A stretch of DNA of 7,742 nt from JAWVZB01 sp033722375 (GTDB lineage Bacteria; Actinomycetota; Nitriliruptoria; Nitriliruptorales; Nitriliruptoraceae). Each line of letters starts with the position of its first letter. Position 1 is the stretch's first letter. The stretch covers positions 1-7,742 of the forward strand of contig JAWVZB010000131.1 in the NCBI GenBank assembly GCA_033722375.1, read 5' to 3'. Below, piece after piece: positions 1-7,057 of the stretch. The notes under the pieces are model-generated. The model saw only the letters and a list, made by a program, of their open reading frames with translations, was not told the DNA's origin and did not search any database. Both the position numbers and the translations under genes were made by a program.

Positions 1-7
1 CCGTCAA

Positions 8-13
8 TAGGAT
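8..13 (+). promoter_or_regulatory. possible -10 element (TAGGAT) upstream of the EF-G-like gene
   Basis: TAGGAT matches the TATAAT consensus at 4 of 6 positions, including the important first T, second A and last T. It lies 49 bases before the GTG start at 62. The matching -35 box would fall before the window begins, so half of the promoter cannot be seen. One short match like this can easily be chance. Confidence 0.2.
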
Positions 14-61
14 GGCTGGCCACCCGGGCGGGCGCCCCGGTCCGCCCCGGAAGGGAGCGAC

Positions 62-2101
62 GTGGCTGGGATCGTGGGAACCGACAAGGTCCGCAACATC
101 GTGCTGCTCGGGCACACCGGGACCGGGAAGTCGACCGTCGTCGAGGCGATGCTCGCCGCCGCCGGGGCGAGCACAAAGGCGCCCGGTGGCGCGAACAGCA
201 CGGTCGACTACGAGCCCGAGGAGGTGGACCGCGGGCACTCGCTCGGGCTGTCGATGGTCACCTTCGAGTTCGACGGCTGCAAGATCAACGTCGTCGACTG
301 TCCCGGGGGAGCGGAGGTCATCGGTGACTCCTACCCGGCTCTGGTCGCCGCAGACACCGCGGTGTTCGTCGTGGATGCCACGGTGGGGGTCCAGCCTCAG
401 CATGACGAGCTCTGGCGTCAGTGTGAGGAGCTCGAGATCCCCCGGGTGGTGTTCCTCAACAAGTTCGATCTGACCCAGGCTCGCTACCAGGACAACATCG
501 ACGCCTTGCGGGAGCTGTATGGAAAGCCGCTCGCGCCCGTGCAGATGCCCATCGGCGTGGCCGAGAACTTCACCGGGGTGATCGACCTCCTCCACTTCAC
601 CGCGGTCGAGTTCAAGGGCGGCGAGCGCATCGAGGAGGACGTCCCCGAGGAGCACCTGGACCAGGCCAAGAAGAACCGCGAGTTCCTCGTCGAGGCCGTG
701 GTCGAGAACGACGACGATCTGCTCATGCGCTACCTCGACGGTGACACCCCCGAGGACAGTGAGCTCGCCGAGGTGTTCGCGACCGGCATCGCCGATGGCG
801 GCTTCTTCCCGGTGCTCGTGGGCGAGGCGGACGAGGGCATCGGTGTCGAGCTGCTGCTCCACTTCGTCGTGGAAGAGTGTCCCTCGCCCCTCGACGGCCC
901 CTGGACCATCGAGCCCGACGGTCCCACCGCCGCGGTCGTGTTCAAGACGCTGTCGGACCAGTACGTCGGCCGCATCAACCTCCTGCGGGTCCTCCAAGGG
1001 ACCCTGCGTGCCGACGACCACCTCACCGACGCGAGGACGGGCGAGACCCATCGGCTCCACCAGCTCTTCACGCTGGTCGGCAAGGAGCAGCTCCCCGTTG
1101 ACGGTGCGGGACCCGGGGACCTGGTCGCCGTCGCGAAGCTGGACGACGTCGAGACCGGCGACGTCCTCGCCGACGGCGAGGTCGAGGTCGACCTCGAGGT
1201 ACCGGAGCCACCCGAGGGCTACCACCGCGTGCTGCTGAAGCCGGTGTCCGCCTCGGATGACGACAAGCTCAGCTCCGCGCTCCAGCGGATCGTCCAGGAG
1301 GACCCCTCGATCGGGATCCACCGCGACGAGGAAGCCGGCCAGCAGGTCGTGAGCTTCTACGGCCCACAGCACGTGGACGTCACCGTCAAGCGGCTGGCCC
1401 GCAAGTTCGGCTGCAACGTCGAGCCCGAGCACGCCCCGATCGCGTTCCGCGAGACCATCCGCGGGAAGGCGGCCGGCATCGGCAAGCACGTCAAGCAGAC
1501 CGGCGGGCACGGCCAGTACGGCGTCGCCCACATCGAGGTCGTGCCGCTCGGGCGGGGCGAAGGGTTCGAGTTCGTCGATCAGATCGTGGGCGGGGTGATC
1601 CCGAGCACGTTCATCCCGTCGGTCGAGAAGGGGATCCGTGAGGCGATGCGCAACGGTCCGCTGGGTGACTTCCCGGTGGTCGACATCGAGGTACGCCTGG
1701 TCGATGGCAAGCACCACTCGGTCGATTCCTCGGACGCGGCGTTCCAGATGGCCGGCATCCTCGCCTTCCGGGACGCGCTCCGCCAGACCGACGTCGTTCT
1801 GCTCGAGCCGGTCATGGAGCTCGACGTGGCGGTGCCGGAGGATCTGACCGGGACCATCATGTCGGACGTGTCGAGCCGCCGTGGCCGCATCATGGGCACT
1901 GACGCCGCTGGTACGGGGATGTCGATGATCCACGCCACCGTTCCCCAGGTGGAGCTCCAGACGTTCGCGGCGGAGTTCCGCGCGATCACGAGCGGACGCG
2001 GCCAGTTCGCGATGAGCTACTCGCACCACGAAGAGGTCCCCGACCAGATCGCCAAGCGCCTCGTCCGGGAGTTCACCGAGGGCGCTGGCGAGGACGAGTA
2101 G
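62..2101 (+). CDS. EF-G-like translational GTPase (EF-G2/FusA2 type)
   Basis: This 679-residue protein has the full five-domain EF-G layout. The G domain spans about residues 10–265, domain II about 285–370, domain III about 380–450, domain IV about 455–575 and domain V about 578–665, followed by a short acidic tail. Visible motifs are the P-loop GHTGTGKS (17–24), DCPG (79–82) and NKFD (133–136). Domain IV carries an EF-G-like QTGGHGQYG stretch and a DGKHHSVDSSD loop. Several G-domain residues are non-canonical. The DxPGH His is Gly83, the P-loop Asp is Gly20, switch I reads RGHS instead of RGIT, and the G5 SA is EA (255–256). This fits the EF-G-like paralogue seen beside a true EF-G in actinobacteria. 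From memory, the Mycobacterium smegmatis EF-G2 binds GTP but lacks ribosome-stimulated GTPase activity. Its role is unclear, so essential translocase is not the likely assignment. GTG 62 is the only possible start in frame after the TAG stop at 8–10, and AAGGGAG (51–57) serves as ribosome binding site. Confidence 0.93.
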   Translation: MAGIVGTDKVRNIVLLGHTGTGKSTVVEAMLAAAGASTKAPGGANSTVDYEPEEVDRGHSLGLSMVTFEFDGCKINVVDCPGGAEVIGDSYPALVAADTAVFVVDATVGVQPQHDELWRQCEELEIPRVVFLNKFDLTQARYQDNIDALRELYGKPLAPVQMPIGVAENFTGVIDLLHFTAVEFKGGERIEEDVPEEHLDQAKKNREFLVEAVVENDDDLLMRYLDGDTPEDSELAEVFATGIADGGFFPVLVGEADEGIGVELLLHFVVEECPSPLDGPWTIEPDGPTAAVVFKTLSDQYVGRINLLRVLQGTLRADDHLTDARTGETHRLHQLFTLVGKEQLPVDGAGPGDLVAVAKLDDVETGDVLADGEVEVDLEVPEPPEGYHRVLLKPVSASDDDKLSSALQRIVQEDPSIGIHRDEEAGQQVVSFYGPQHVDVTVKRLARKFGCNVEPEHAPIAFRETIRGKAAGIGKHVKQTGGHGQYGVAHIEVVPLGRGEGFEFVDQIVGGVIPSTFIPSVEKGIREAMRNGPLGDFPVVDIEVRLVDGKHHSVDSSDAAFQMAGILAFRDALRQTDVVLLEPVMELDVAVPEDLTGTIMSDVSSRRGRIMGTDAAGTGMSMIHATVPQVELQTFAAEFRAITSGRGQFAMSYSHHEEVPDQIAKRLVREFTEGAGEDE

Positions 2102-2116
2102 GTCGCATCAGTGCAC

Positions 2117-2144
2117 GCCGACGGGGGTCCGGCAGGCCGTCGGT
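2117..2144 (+). promoter_or_regulatory. inverted repeat in the spacer before hom; role unknown
   Basis: CCGACGG (2118–2124) and CCGTCGG (2137–2143) are perfect 7-bp complements around a 12-base loop, extendable by one G·U pair. A hairpin here lies 16–43 bases after the stop of the EF-G-like gene and about 55 bases before hom. No T-run follows, so it is not a classical intrinsic terminator. It could be a weak terminator, an operator, or chance in GC-rich DNA. The octamer CCGGCAGG also occurs twice, at 2129–2136 (in the loop) and 2153–2160, 24 bases apart. TAGGCT (2144–2149), a possible -10 box, sits between the copies but lacks a good -35 box. I see no Thr/Ile-rich leader peptide of the enterobacterial thr attenuator kind. 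Confidence 0.25.
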
Positions 2145-2197
2145 AGGCTCGCCCGGCAGGGGGCCTGTTGCGTCCGTGTCGATGAGTGAGGATCACC

Positions 2198-3493
2198 GTG
2201 ACCGACGAGATCCGCATCGGGCTGCTCGGCTGCGGCACCGTCGGCGGTGGCGTGGTCAAGATCCTCGAACGCGAGACCAACGAGATCGCGGCCCGACTCG
2301 GGGCGACGCTCCGGGTGAGCCGGGTCGCGGTTCGCGACCTGGCGAAGGACCGTGATCTCCCGCTTCCCGCGGACGCCTTCACCGACGCCCCGATCGATGT
2401 CGTCGAAGCCGACGACGTCGACATCGTGGTCGAGGTCATGGGCGGCCGGGACCCCGCGGGCAAGCTCGTGCGGCGGGCACTCGCGCTGAAGAAGCCGGTG
2501 GTGACCGCGAACAAGGAGCTCGTCGCCCACGAGGGCCCCGAGCTCTCCGACGCCGCCGAGGAGGCCGGCGTCGACCTCGTCTACGAAGCGGCTGTCGCCG
2601 GGGCGATCCCCATCATCAAGCCGTTGAAGGAGTCCCTCGCTGGCGACCGCATCCGACGTGTCGTCGGGATCCTGAACGGGACCACCAACTACATCCTCAC
2701 GAGGATGACCGAGGACGGGGCCGACTACGACGAGGTCCTCGAGGACGCGCAACGGCTCGGGTACGCGGAAGCCGACCCGACCGCGGACGTCGGCGGTCAC
2801 GACGCAGCGTCCAAGACAGCGATCCTGGCCTCCCTGGCGTTCGACACGCGGGTCCACGCCGACGACGTCCACCGGGACGGCATCGAACGGGTCTCGGCGG
2901 TCGACATCTCGGTCGCGGACAGGCTCGGCTACGTGATCAAACTGCTCGGGTTCGCGTCGGAGACGGACGGCGCCATCGCGGTCCGCGTGCATCCGACCTT
3001 CCTCCCGAAGACGCATCCGCTCGCGGCCGTCCGAGACAGCTTCAACGCCATCTACGTCGAGGCCGACGCCGCCGGCGAGCTCATGTTCTACGGGCGGGGC
3101 GCGGGATCGCTGCCGACCGGGTCGGCGGTGGTCGGGGACGTCATCGACGTGGCCCGCAACCTGCGCCAGACCGCCAGGGGTCCCTCCGAGACCGGTCACA
3201 CGAAGAAGCGCATCCGCCCGATCGAGGAGCTCCGCACCCAGTACTACGTGCTCCTCGACGTCGAGGACACCGCCGGTGTGCTCGCCAACGTCGCCACGAC
3301 CTTCGGCCAGCACGACGTCTCGATCGCTCAGGTGTGGCAGGAAGGCGCCGGGGACCACGCGCAACTCGTGCTGATCACCCACCGCGCGAACGAAGGGGCG
3401 CTCCACGACACCGTCGACGCGCTGGCGCGCACCGAGGGCGTGCGGTCGGTGGCGAACGTGCTCCGGGTGGAGTCCGAGGTGTTCGGCACGTGA
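2198..3493 (+). CDS. hom: homoserine dehydrogenase, monofunctional, with ACT domain
   Basis: The enzyme catalyses NAD(P)H-dependent reduction of L-aspartate-4-semialdehyde to L-homoserine in the cytoplasm, the branch point toward threonine and methionine. An N-terminal Rossmann fold opens with GLLGCGTVGGG (8–18). TANK (103–106) gives Lys106. The catalytic domain holds ILNGTTNYIL and the EADPTADVGGHDAASK region, in which Glu191, Asp202 and Lys206 align with the yeast Glu208, Asp219 and Lys223. A C-terminal ACT domain (about 349–425) fits feedback inhibition by threonine, as in the Corynebacterium and Bacillus enzymes of similar length. There is no fused aspartokinase. I chose GTG 2198 (431 residues) because GAGG at 2188–2191 lies 6 bases upstream. 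The in-frame GTG 2186 would add four residues (MRIT) but lacks a ribosome binding site. The gene is first in the hom–thrC–MFS–thrB operon, and its TGA overlaps the thrC GTG. Confidence 0.96.
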   Translation: MTDEIRIGLLGCGTVGGGVVKILERETNEIAARLGATLRVSRVAVRDLAKDRDLPLPADAFTDAPIDVVEADDVDIVVEVMGGRDPAGKLVRRALALKKPVVTANKELVAHEGPELSDAAEEAGVDLVYEAAVAGAIPIIKPLKESLAGDRIRRVVGILNGTTNYILTRMTEDGADYDEVLEDAQRLGYAEADPTADVGGHDAASKTAILASLAFDTRVHADDVHRDGIERVSAVDISVADRLGYVIKLLGFASETDGAIAVRVHPTFLPKTHPLAAVRDSFNAIYVEADAAGELMFYGRGAGSLPTGSAVVGDVIDVARNLRQTARGPSETGHTKKRIRPIEELRTQYYVLLDVEDTAGVLANVATTFGQHDVSIAQVWQEGAGDHAQLVLITHRANEGALHDTVDALARTEGVRSVANVLRVESEVFGT

Positions 3494-4551
3494 GCGGGGC
3501 GCACGTCTGGCGCGGGATCCTGACCGAGTACCGCGACCGCATGCCAGTCAGCGACGACACACCGATCGTGACGCTCCGCGAGGGTGGCACGCCGCTGATC
3601 CACTCCGAGACGCTGTCCGAGCTCACCGGCTGCCAGGTCCACCTCAAGTACGACGGTGCCAACCCCACGGGTTCGTTCAAGGACCGGGGGATGACCCTCG
3701 CCATCAGCAAGGCGGTCGAAGCCGGTGCGAAGGCGGTGATCTGCGCGTCGACCGGCAACACCTCGGCGTCGGCCGCTGCCTACGCGGCCAAGGCCGGTCT
3801 CGTGTGTGGTGTGCTCGTGCCGGAAGGAAAGATCGCGCTCGGCAAGCTCGCCCAGGCGCTCGTCCACGGGGCGCGGGTGATCGAGGTGGACGGAAACTTC
3901 GACCAGGCACTCGAGATCTGCCGGACACTCGACGAGAAGTACCCCGTCCAGCTGGTGAACAGCCTCAATCCCTACCGCATCGACGGGCAGCGCTCCGGTG
4001 CCTGGGAGGTCTGCGACCAGCTGGGGCGCGCCCCCGACGTGCACTGCATCCCCGTGGGCAACGCCGGCAACATCACCGCCTACTGGCGCGGCTACCGCGA
4101 GTACCACGACGACGGGCTGATCGACGAGCTGCCCCAGATGCGCGGTTGGCAGGCGGCGGGGGCGGCACCGATCGTCTCGGGCAAGCCGGTCGAGAAGCCC
4201 GAGACCATCGCCACCGCGATCCGGATCGGCAACCCGGCATCGTGGCAGCAGGCGGTCGACGCCGCCGACGGATCCCACGGCTCGATCCGGGCGGTGACCG
4301 ACCGCGAGATCCTCGCCGCGTACCGCCGTCTCGCCCACGAAGGGGTGTTCGTCGAGATGGCGTCGGCCGCGAGCGTGGCCGGCCTGCTCAAGCTCCACGA
4401 GGCCGGCGAGCTGGAGCCGGACTCGATCGTGGTCTGTGTGTTGACCGGGCACGGTCTGAAGGACCCCGACTGGGCCATCTCGGGCGCGGCCGAGCCCCCG
4501 ACGATCCCGGTCGACGTCGATGCCGCCGCCGAGCAGCTCGATCTCGCGTGA
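3490..4551 (+). CDS. thrC: threonine synthase, PLP-dependent
   Basis: The enzyme converts O-phospho-L-homoserine and water to L-threonine and phosphate, the last step of threonine synthesis. The 353-residue length matches the short bacterial/actinobacterial class. Features of the fold-type II PLP enzymes are clear: NPTGSFKDRG with the PLP-binding Lys64, the phosphate-cup loop STGNTSAS around 87–94, a second glycine-rich PVGNAGNITAYW segment, and a C-terminal LTGHGLKDP motif. GTG 3490 overlaps the hom stop (GTGA, 3490–3493), with GAGG at 3476–3479 ten bases upstream. This start keeps the N-terminal WRGILTEYRDRMPV segment expected in the family, so the internal ATG at 3541 is less likely. The TGA stop overlaps the next start in the same way, so thrC is probably translated as part of a coupled chain. 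Confidence 0.96.
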   Translation: MSGAHVWRGILTEYRDRMPVSDDTPIVTLREGGTPLIHSETLSELTGCQVHLKYDGANPTGSFKDRGMTLAISKAVEAGAKAVICASTGNTSASAAAYAAKAGLVCGVLVPEGKIALGKLAQALVHGARVIEVDGNFDQALEICRTLDEKYPVQLVNSLNPYRIDGQRSGAWEVCDQLGRAPDVHCIPVGNAGNITAYWRGYREYHDDGLIDELPQMRGWQAAGAAPIVSGKPVEKPETIATAIRIGNPASWQQAVDAADGSHGSIRAVTDREILAAYRRLAHEGVFVEMASAASVAGLLKLHEAGELEPDSIVVCVLTGHGLKDPDWAISGAAEPPTIPVDVDAAAEQLDLA

Positions 4552-5903
4552 CGCGGGACGACACCGGATCGCTCGACCGCTCCGGCGAGGGTCCCGGCTC
4601 GGAGCACCGCCCGGCAGGTCTGACAGGAGGACCGGCCACCGGACAGAGCCAACTCGCCGAGCTCGCCGATCTGCTGCGCCGGAACGCGGATTTCCGCAAG
4701 CTCTTCTTCGCGTCCGTCGTCAGCTTTCTCGGGGACTGGTTCGCGCTCGTCGCCGTGGCCGGGCTCGTGGAGGGGATCACCGGCAGCGAGGGCTCGACCG
4801 CTCTCGTGTTCGCCTCCGAGGTGCTGCCGATCTTCCTTTTCGCACCCGTGGCGGGCATGCTCGCGGACCGCTTCGACCGCAAACGCATCATGGTCTCGTC
4901 TGCCGTGCTGCGGACCGTTCCTGCACTCGGGCTCTTGGTCGCCGCCGCCACGGAGAGCGCCCCGCTCGCCTACCTGTGCGTGGCCTCGATCTCGATGCTG
5001 GCGGCGTTCTACGAGCCGATCGTCGGGGCCGTCGTCCCCAACGTGGTTGACAGCGAGGATCTGTCACTGGCGCAGGCGGCGATCGGGTCGGTCTGGGGCA
5101 CGATGCTGTTCCTCGGTGCCGCCATCGGTGGGGTCATCACGTGGGCCTTCGGCCGGGAAGCCTCCTTCGTGGTGAACGCTGCGACCTTCGTCGTGGCGGC
5201 CGGTCTGATCGTCAGCATCCGACGGCCGTTCAGCGAAGGACAGGTCCGGGCCACGGCGAGCGTGCTCGCCCACGTCACCGAGGTCTGGCGGTTCGTGCGG
5301 CCACGGAAGCCGGTCCGCGCACTCATGATCACCAAGGCCGGGGTCGGGGTCGGCAACGGCATCGTGGGCCTGCTGCCCATCTACGCTCTGACCGTGTTCG
5401 AGGCCGGCGACCTCGGAACCGGTGTGCTCCTGGCCATGCGGGGGCTCGGGGCGCTCGTCGGCCCCTACGTCGGAAGGGCGCTGTACCGCGATGACGGCAA
5501 CAAGCTCGTGTTCTGGTGTGGTGCTTCCATCGTGACGTACGCGCTGTTCTACCTGCTGTTGCCCGCCGCCGGCGCGCGGTGGATCGCGGCGGCCGTGGTC
5601 GGACTGGCCCACGTCGGCGGAGGCAATCAGTGGGTGGCCTCCACGACGGGACTCCAGGTGGCCACCCCCGACCAGGTGCGCGGTCGCGTCATGAGCCTCG
5701 ACTTCTCCCTGGCGACCCTCGGCATCGGTCTGTCGTCCCTGGTCGCGGCCGCGCTGGCAGAGAGCATCGGGCTGCTGGGGGCGTCACTGGTGCTCCCCGG
5801 CTTCTCGCTGGTGTACGGCGTCCTGTGGCTCGTCTGGACCCGCGATCTGTGGCGGTGGGGGCGCCCCGACCCCCTCGCCCGCGAGGCCGGGGTCGCGTCA
5901 TGA
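4548..5903 (+). CDS. MFS transporter (MFS_3-like) inside the threonine operon
   Basis: This 451-residue integral membrane protein probably has about 12 helices. The first runs over about 52–74 and the last ends near 430. The MFS motif A is present as GMLADRFDRKR (103–113) between helices 2 and 3. The NADFRKLF segment before helix 1 and the TPDQVRGRVMSLDFS segment (373–387) resemble the MFS_3 / EntS / MefA-like drug-exporter branch. Substrate and direction cannot be read from sequence. The position between thrC and thrB suggests export of threonine, homoserine or a related metabolite, but that is inference only, and a drug or siderophore exporter is equally possible. About 48 hydrophilic, Gly/Asp/Ser-rich residues precede helix 1. 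GTG 4548 overlaps the thrC stop (GTGA). No other ATG, GTG or TTG lies in frame before helix 1, so the start is nearly forced. The stop overlaps the thrB ATG. The open frame extends upstream through thrC, but that part has no MFS character. Confidence 0.88.
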   Translation: MTRDDTGSLDRSGEGPGSEHRPAGLTGGPATGQSQLAELADLLRRNADFRKLFFASVVSFLGDWFALVAVAGLVEGITGSEGSTALVFASEVLPIFLFAPVAGMLADRFDRKRIMVSSAVLRTVPALGLLVAAATESAPLAYLCVASISMLAAFYEPIVGAVVPNVVDSEDLSLAQAAIGSVWGTMLFLGAAIGGVITWAFGREASFVVNAATFVVAAGLIVSIRRPFSEGQVRATASVLAHVTEVWRFVRPRKPVRALMITKAGVGVGNGIVGLLPIYALTVFEAGDLGTGVLLAMRGLGALVGPYVGRALYRDDGNKLVFWCGASIVTYALFYLLLPAAGARWIAAAVVGLAHVGGGNQWVASTTGLQVATPDQVRGRVMSLDFSLATLGIGLSSLVAAALAESIGLLGASLVLPGFSLVYGVLWLVWTRDLWRWGRPDPLAREAGVAS

Positions 5904-6775
5904 CCGCGGTTCGCGTTCCTGCCACCTCGGCGAACCTCGGTCCCGGGTTCGACGCGTTCGGACTCGCGCTCGACCTCCATCTGACCGCTCGGGTCGCCGA
6001 ACGGGCCGACCGGCACGTGGTGACGACCGGGGAAGGCGACAACGAGCTCCCCGGCGATGACGGGAACCTCGTGTGGCGCTCGTTCGTGGCGGGTTGCGAG
6101 CGCTTCGGGGTGGAGGTCCCCGACGTCACCCTCCTGGTCGACAACCACATCCCGCTCGAGCGGGGGCTCGGGTCGTCCTCCGCGGCGATCGTCGCCGGTG
6201 TCGGGCTAGCACGGGCACTGTCGGAGGCCACGATCAGCGATCAGGACCTCGCCACGTTGGCTGACGAGCTCGAGGGCCACCCCGACAACGTCGTGCCCGC
6301 GGTGCTCGGTGGTCTCACGGTCAGTGCGCGTGACGACGACGGGGCGCTGGTGGTCCGACGTGCGAACCCCCACCCGGCGCTCACGCCGATCGCGTTCGTC
6401 CCCGACGCACGGCAGTCGACCGTCACCGCCCGCGACGTGGTGCCCGAGGTGCTCTCGGCCGTCGATGCCGCCCAGCAGGCTGCCCGGGCCGGCCACGTGA
6501 TCGGGGCGCTCCTCGGGGTCTGGCCGGCGGATGCGCGGCTCGCGGGCGACCGGCTGCACGAACCGCCACGGCTCGAGGTGATGGGGGCGGGCGGGGCGCT
6601 GCTGTCGGACCTCCGCAGCCACGGGTTCCACGCGTGGCTGTCCGGGGCCGGACCCACTGTGGTCGCTGCCGTTCACCGAGGGGAGGTCGGCTCTTGCATG
6701 CGCTTGGCGGATGGCCACGACTTCCGCCCGGTCCGTCTGGGCTGGGACCTGGGCGGGCTCGTCAGCGAGCGGTGA
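5900..6775 (+). CDS. thrB: homoserine kinase, GHMP family
   Basis: The enzyme transfers phosphate from ATP to L-homoserine, giving O-phosphohomoserine, the substrate of ThrC. All three GHMP motifs are visible in 291 residues. Motif 1 is VPATSANLGPGFDAFGLAL near the N terminus. The ATP-binding motif 2 is PLERGLGSSSAAIVAG starting at Pro85. Motif 3 is LSGAGPTVVAAV around 247–258. The family signature EGHPDN occupies 125–130. Length is typical of actinobacterial homoserine kinases (about 290–310). ATG 5900 overlaps the stop of the MFS gene (ATGA, 5900–5903). It is the only ATG start among the five genes, and it places motif 1 directly at the N terminus, as in the family. GGGG at 5889–5892 may serve as a weak ribosome binding site. 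It is the last gene of the operon, and no T-tailed terminator follows. Confidence 0.95.
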   Translation: MTAVRVPATSANLGPGFDAFGLALDLHLTARVAERADRHVVTTGEGDNELPGDDGNLVWRSFVAGCERFGVEVPDVTLLVDNHIPLERGLGSSSAAIVAGVGLARALSEATISDQDLATLADELEGHPDNVVPAVLGGLTVSARDDDGALVVRRANPHPALTPIAFVPDARQSTVTARDVVPEVLSAVDAAQQAARAGHVIGALLGVWPADARLAGDRLHEPPRLEVMGAGGALLSDLRSHGFHAWLSGAGPTVVAAVHRGEVGSCMRLADGHDFRPVRLGWDLGGLVSER

Positions 6776-6796
6776 GGCGGCGCAGCGGACGTGCAT

Positions 6797-6825
6797 GTGG
6801 CATCGTCTGACCGGTTCAGTATCAT
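6797..6825 (+). promoter_or_regulatory. candidate sigma-70-type promoter for the transaldolase gene
   Basis: GTGGCA (6797–6802) matches the TTGACA -35 box at 4 of 6 positions. It is separated by 17 bases from TATCAT (6820–6825), which matches TATAAT at 5 of 6. In such GC-rich DNA an A/T-rich hexamer at ideal spacing is unlikely by accident, but it is not proof. Transcription would begin near 6832, giving a leader of roughly 225 bases before the GTG start at 7058. Confidence 0.45.
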
Positions 6826-7045
6826 GCTGCTGTCCGATCGTTCCGGGCTGGCTTGCATCACGAGCAACCGGAGGGACGATCTTCCCCGGAAGAACTTCTC
6901 CGCCTCGCTCATGGCCGTCGCGTGGACCGATCGGGCGGCACGACGATCGCCGGTCGCGGGACGGCCGTCAGATCGGGACCTTCGGGGGTCACTTGTTCCT
7001 CAACGTCCGACGCGATGCGCTCGGTCAGCCATGTCCCAAACCATC

Positions 7046-7051
7046 AGGGAG
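7046..7051 (+). promoter_or_regulatory. ribosome binding site that fixes the transaldolase start
   Basis: AGGGAG lies 6 bases before GTG 7058. The alternative in-frame ATG at 7031 has no comparable site, so this element decides in favour of the GTG start. Confidence 0.7.
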
Positions 7052-7057
7052 CCGTCA

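Larger units (their letters stand above)
6776..7057 (+). other. 282-base non-coding region / leader before the transaldolase gene
   Basis: No gene is supported here. The reading frame that joins the transaldolase stays open upstream, but its third codon positions from 6911 on are only a little over half G or C by eye, against a very strong GC bias in the real genes, and it matches no family I know. The stretch holds the candidate promoter at 6797–6825 and several possible short stem-loops: TTGC(6853–6856)/GCAA(6864–6867), TCTTCC(6880–6885)/GGAAGA(6888–6893), GACCGATCG(6925–6933) with CGAT(6944–6947) and CGGTC(6951–6955), and GACC(6977–6980)/GGTC(6987–6990). An SD-like GGAGGGA (6870–6876) has no start codon after it. 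I recognise no known riboswitch or RNA gene. Confidence 0.5.

Noticed and set aside
21..50. GC-rich near-palindromic stretch before the EF-G-like gene, possible terminator of an upstream gene
   Set aside because: The stable core is a 4–5-bp stem with a tiny loop and no T-run, and the upstream gene is not in the window.
1182..1197. Perfect 16-bp palindrome inside the EF-G-like gene
   Set aside because: It encodes alternating Val/Glu/Asp/Leu residues with the preferred GTC/GAG/GAC/CTC codons, which produce such palindromes automatically; no sign of a binding site.
2108..3406. 432-codon open frame on the minus strand opposite hom
   Set aside because: It is the antisense shadow of a GC-rich gene. 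Its product is Arg/Asp/Val/Gly-rich with no recognisable domain, and the + strand has a full homoserine dehydrogenase with all catalytic residues.
3328..4452. 374-codon open frame on the minus strand opposite thrC
   Set aside because: The low-complexity composition and complete overlap with a well-supported threonine synthase mark it as a GC-bias artefact.
3804..4547. Upstream extension of the MFS frame through thrC, suggesting a fusion protein
   Set aside because: The translated extension is Arg/Pro-rich and out of frame with thrC; MFS character begins only after GTG 4548.
5857..5874. GGGGG/CCCCC hairpin near the 3' end of the MFS gene, possible terminator or thrB regulator
   Set aside because: Only five G–C pairs with no T-run, lying in coding sequence and competing with an overlapping GGGGCGCCCC palindrome; probably composition.
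6791..7057. In-frame N-terminal extension of the transaldolase (starts at 6824 or 7031)
   Set aside because: Homologues begin at the KLFLDTAN segment, GTG 7058 has a good AGGGAG site, and the upstream codons lack the third-position GC bias of the real genes.
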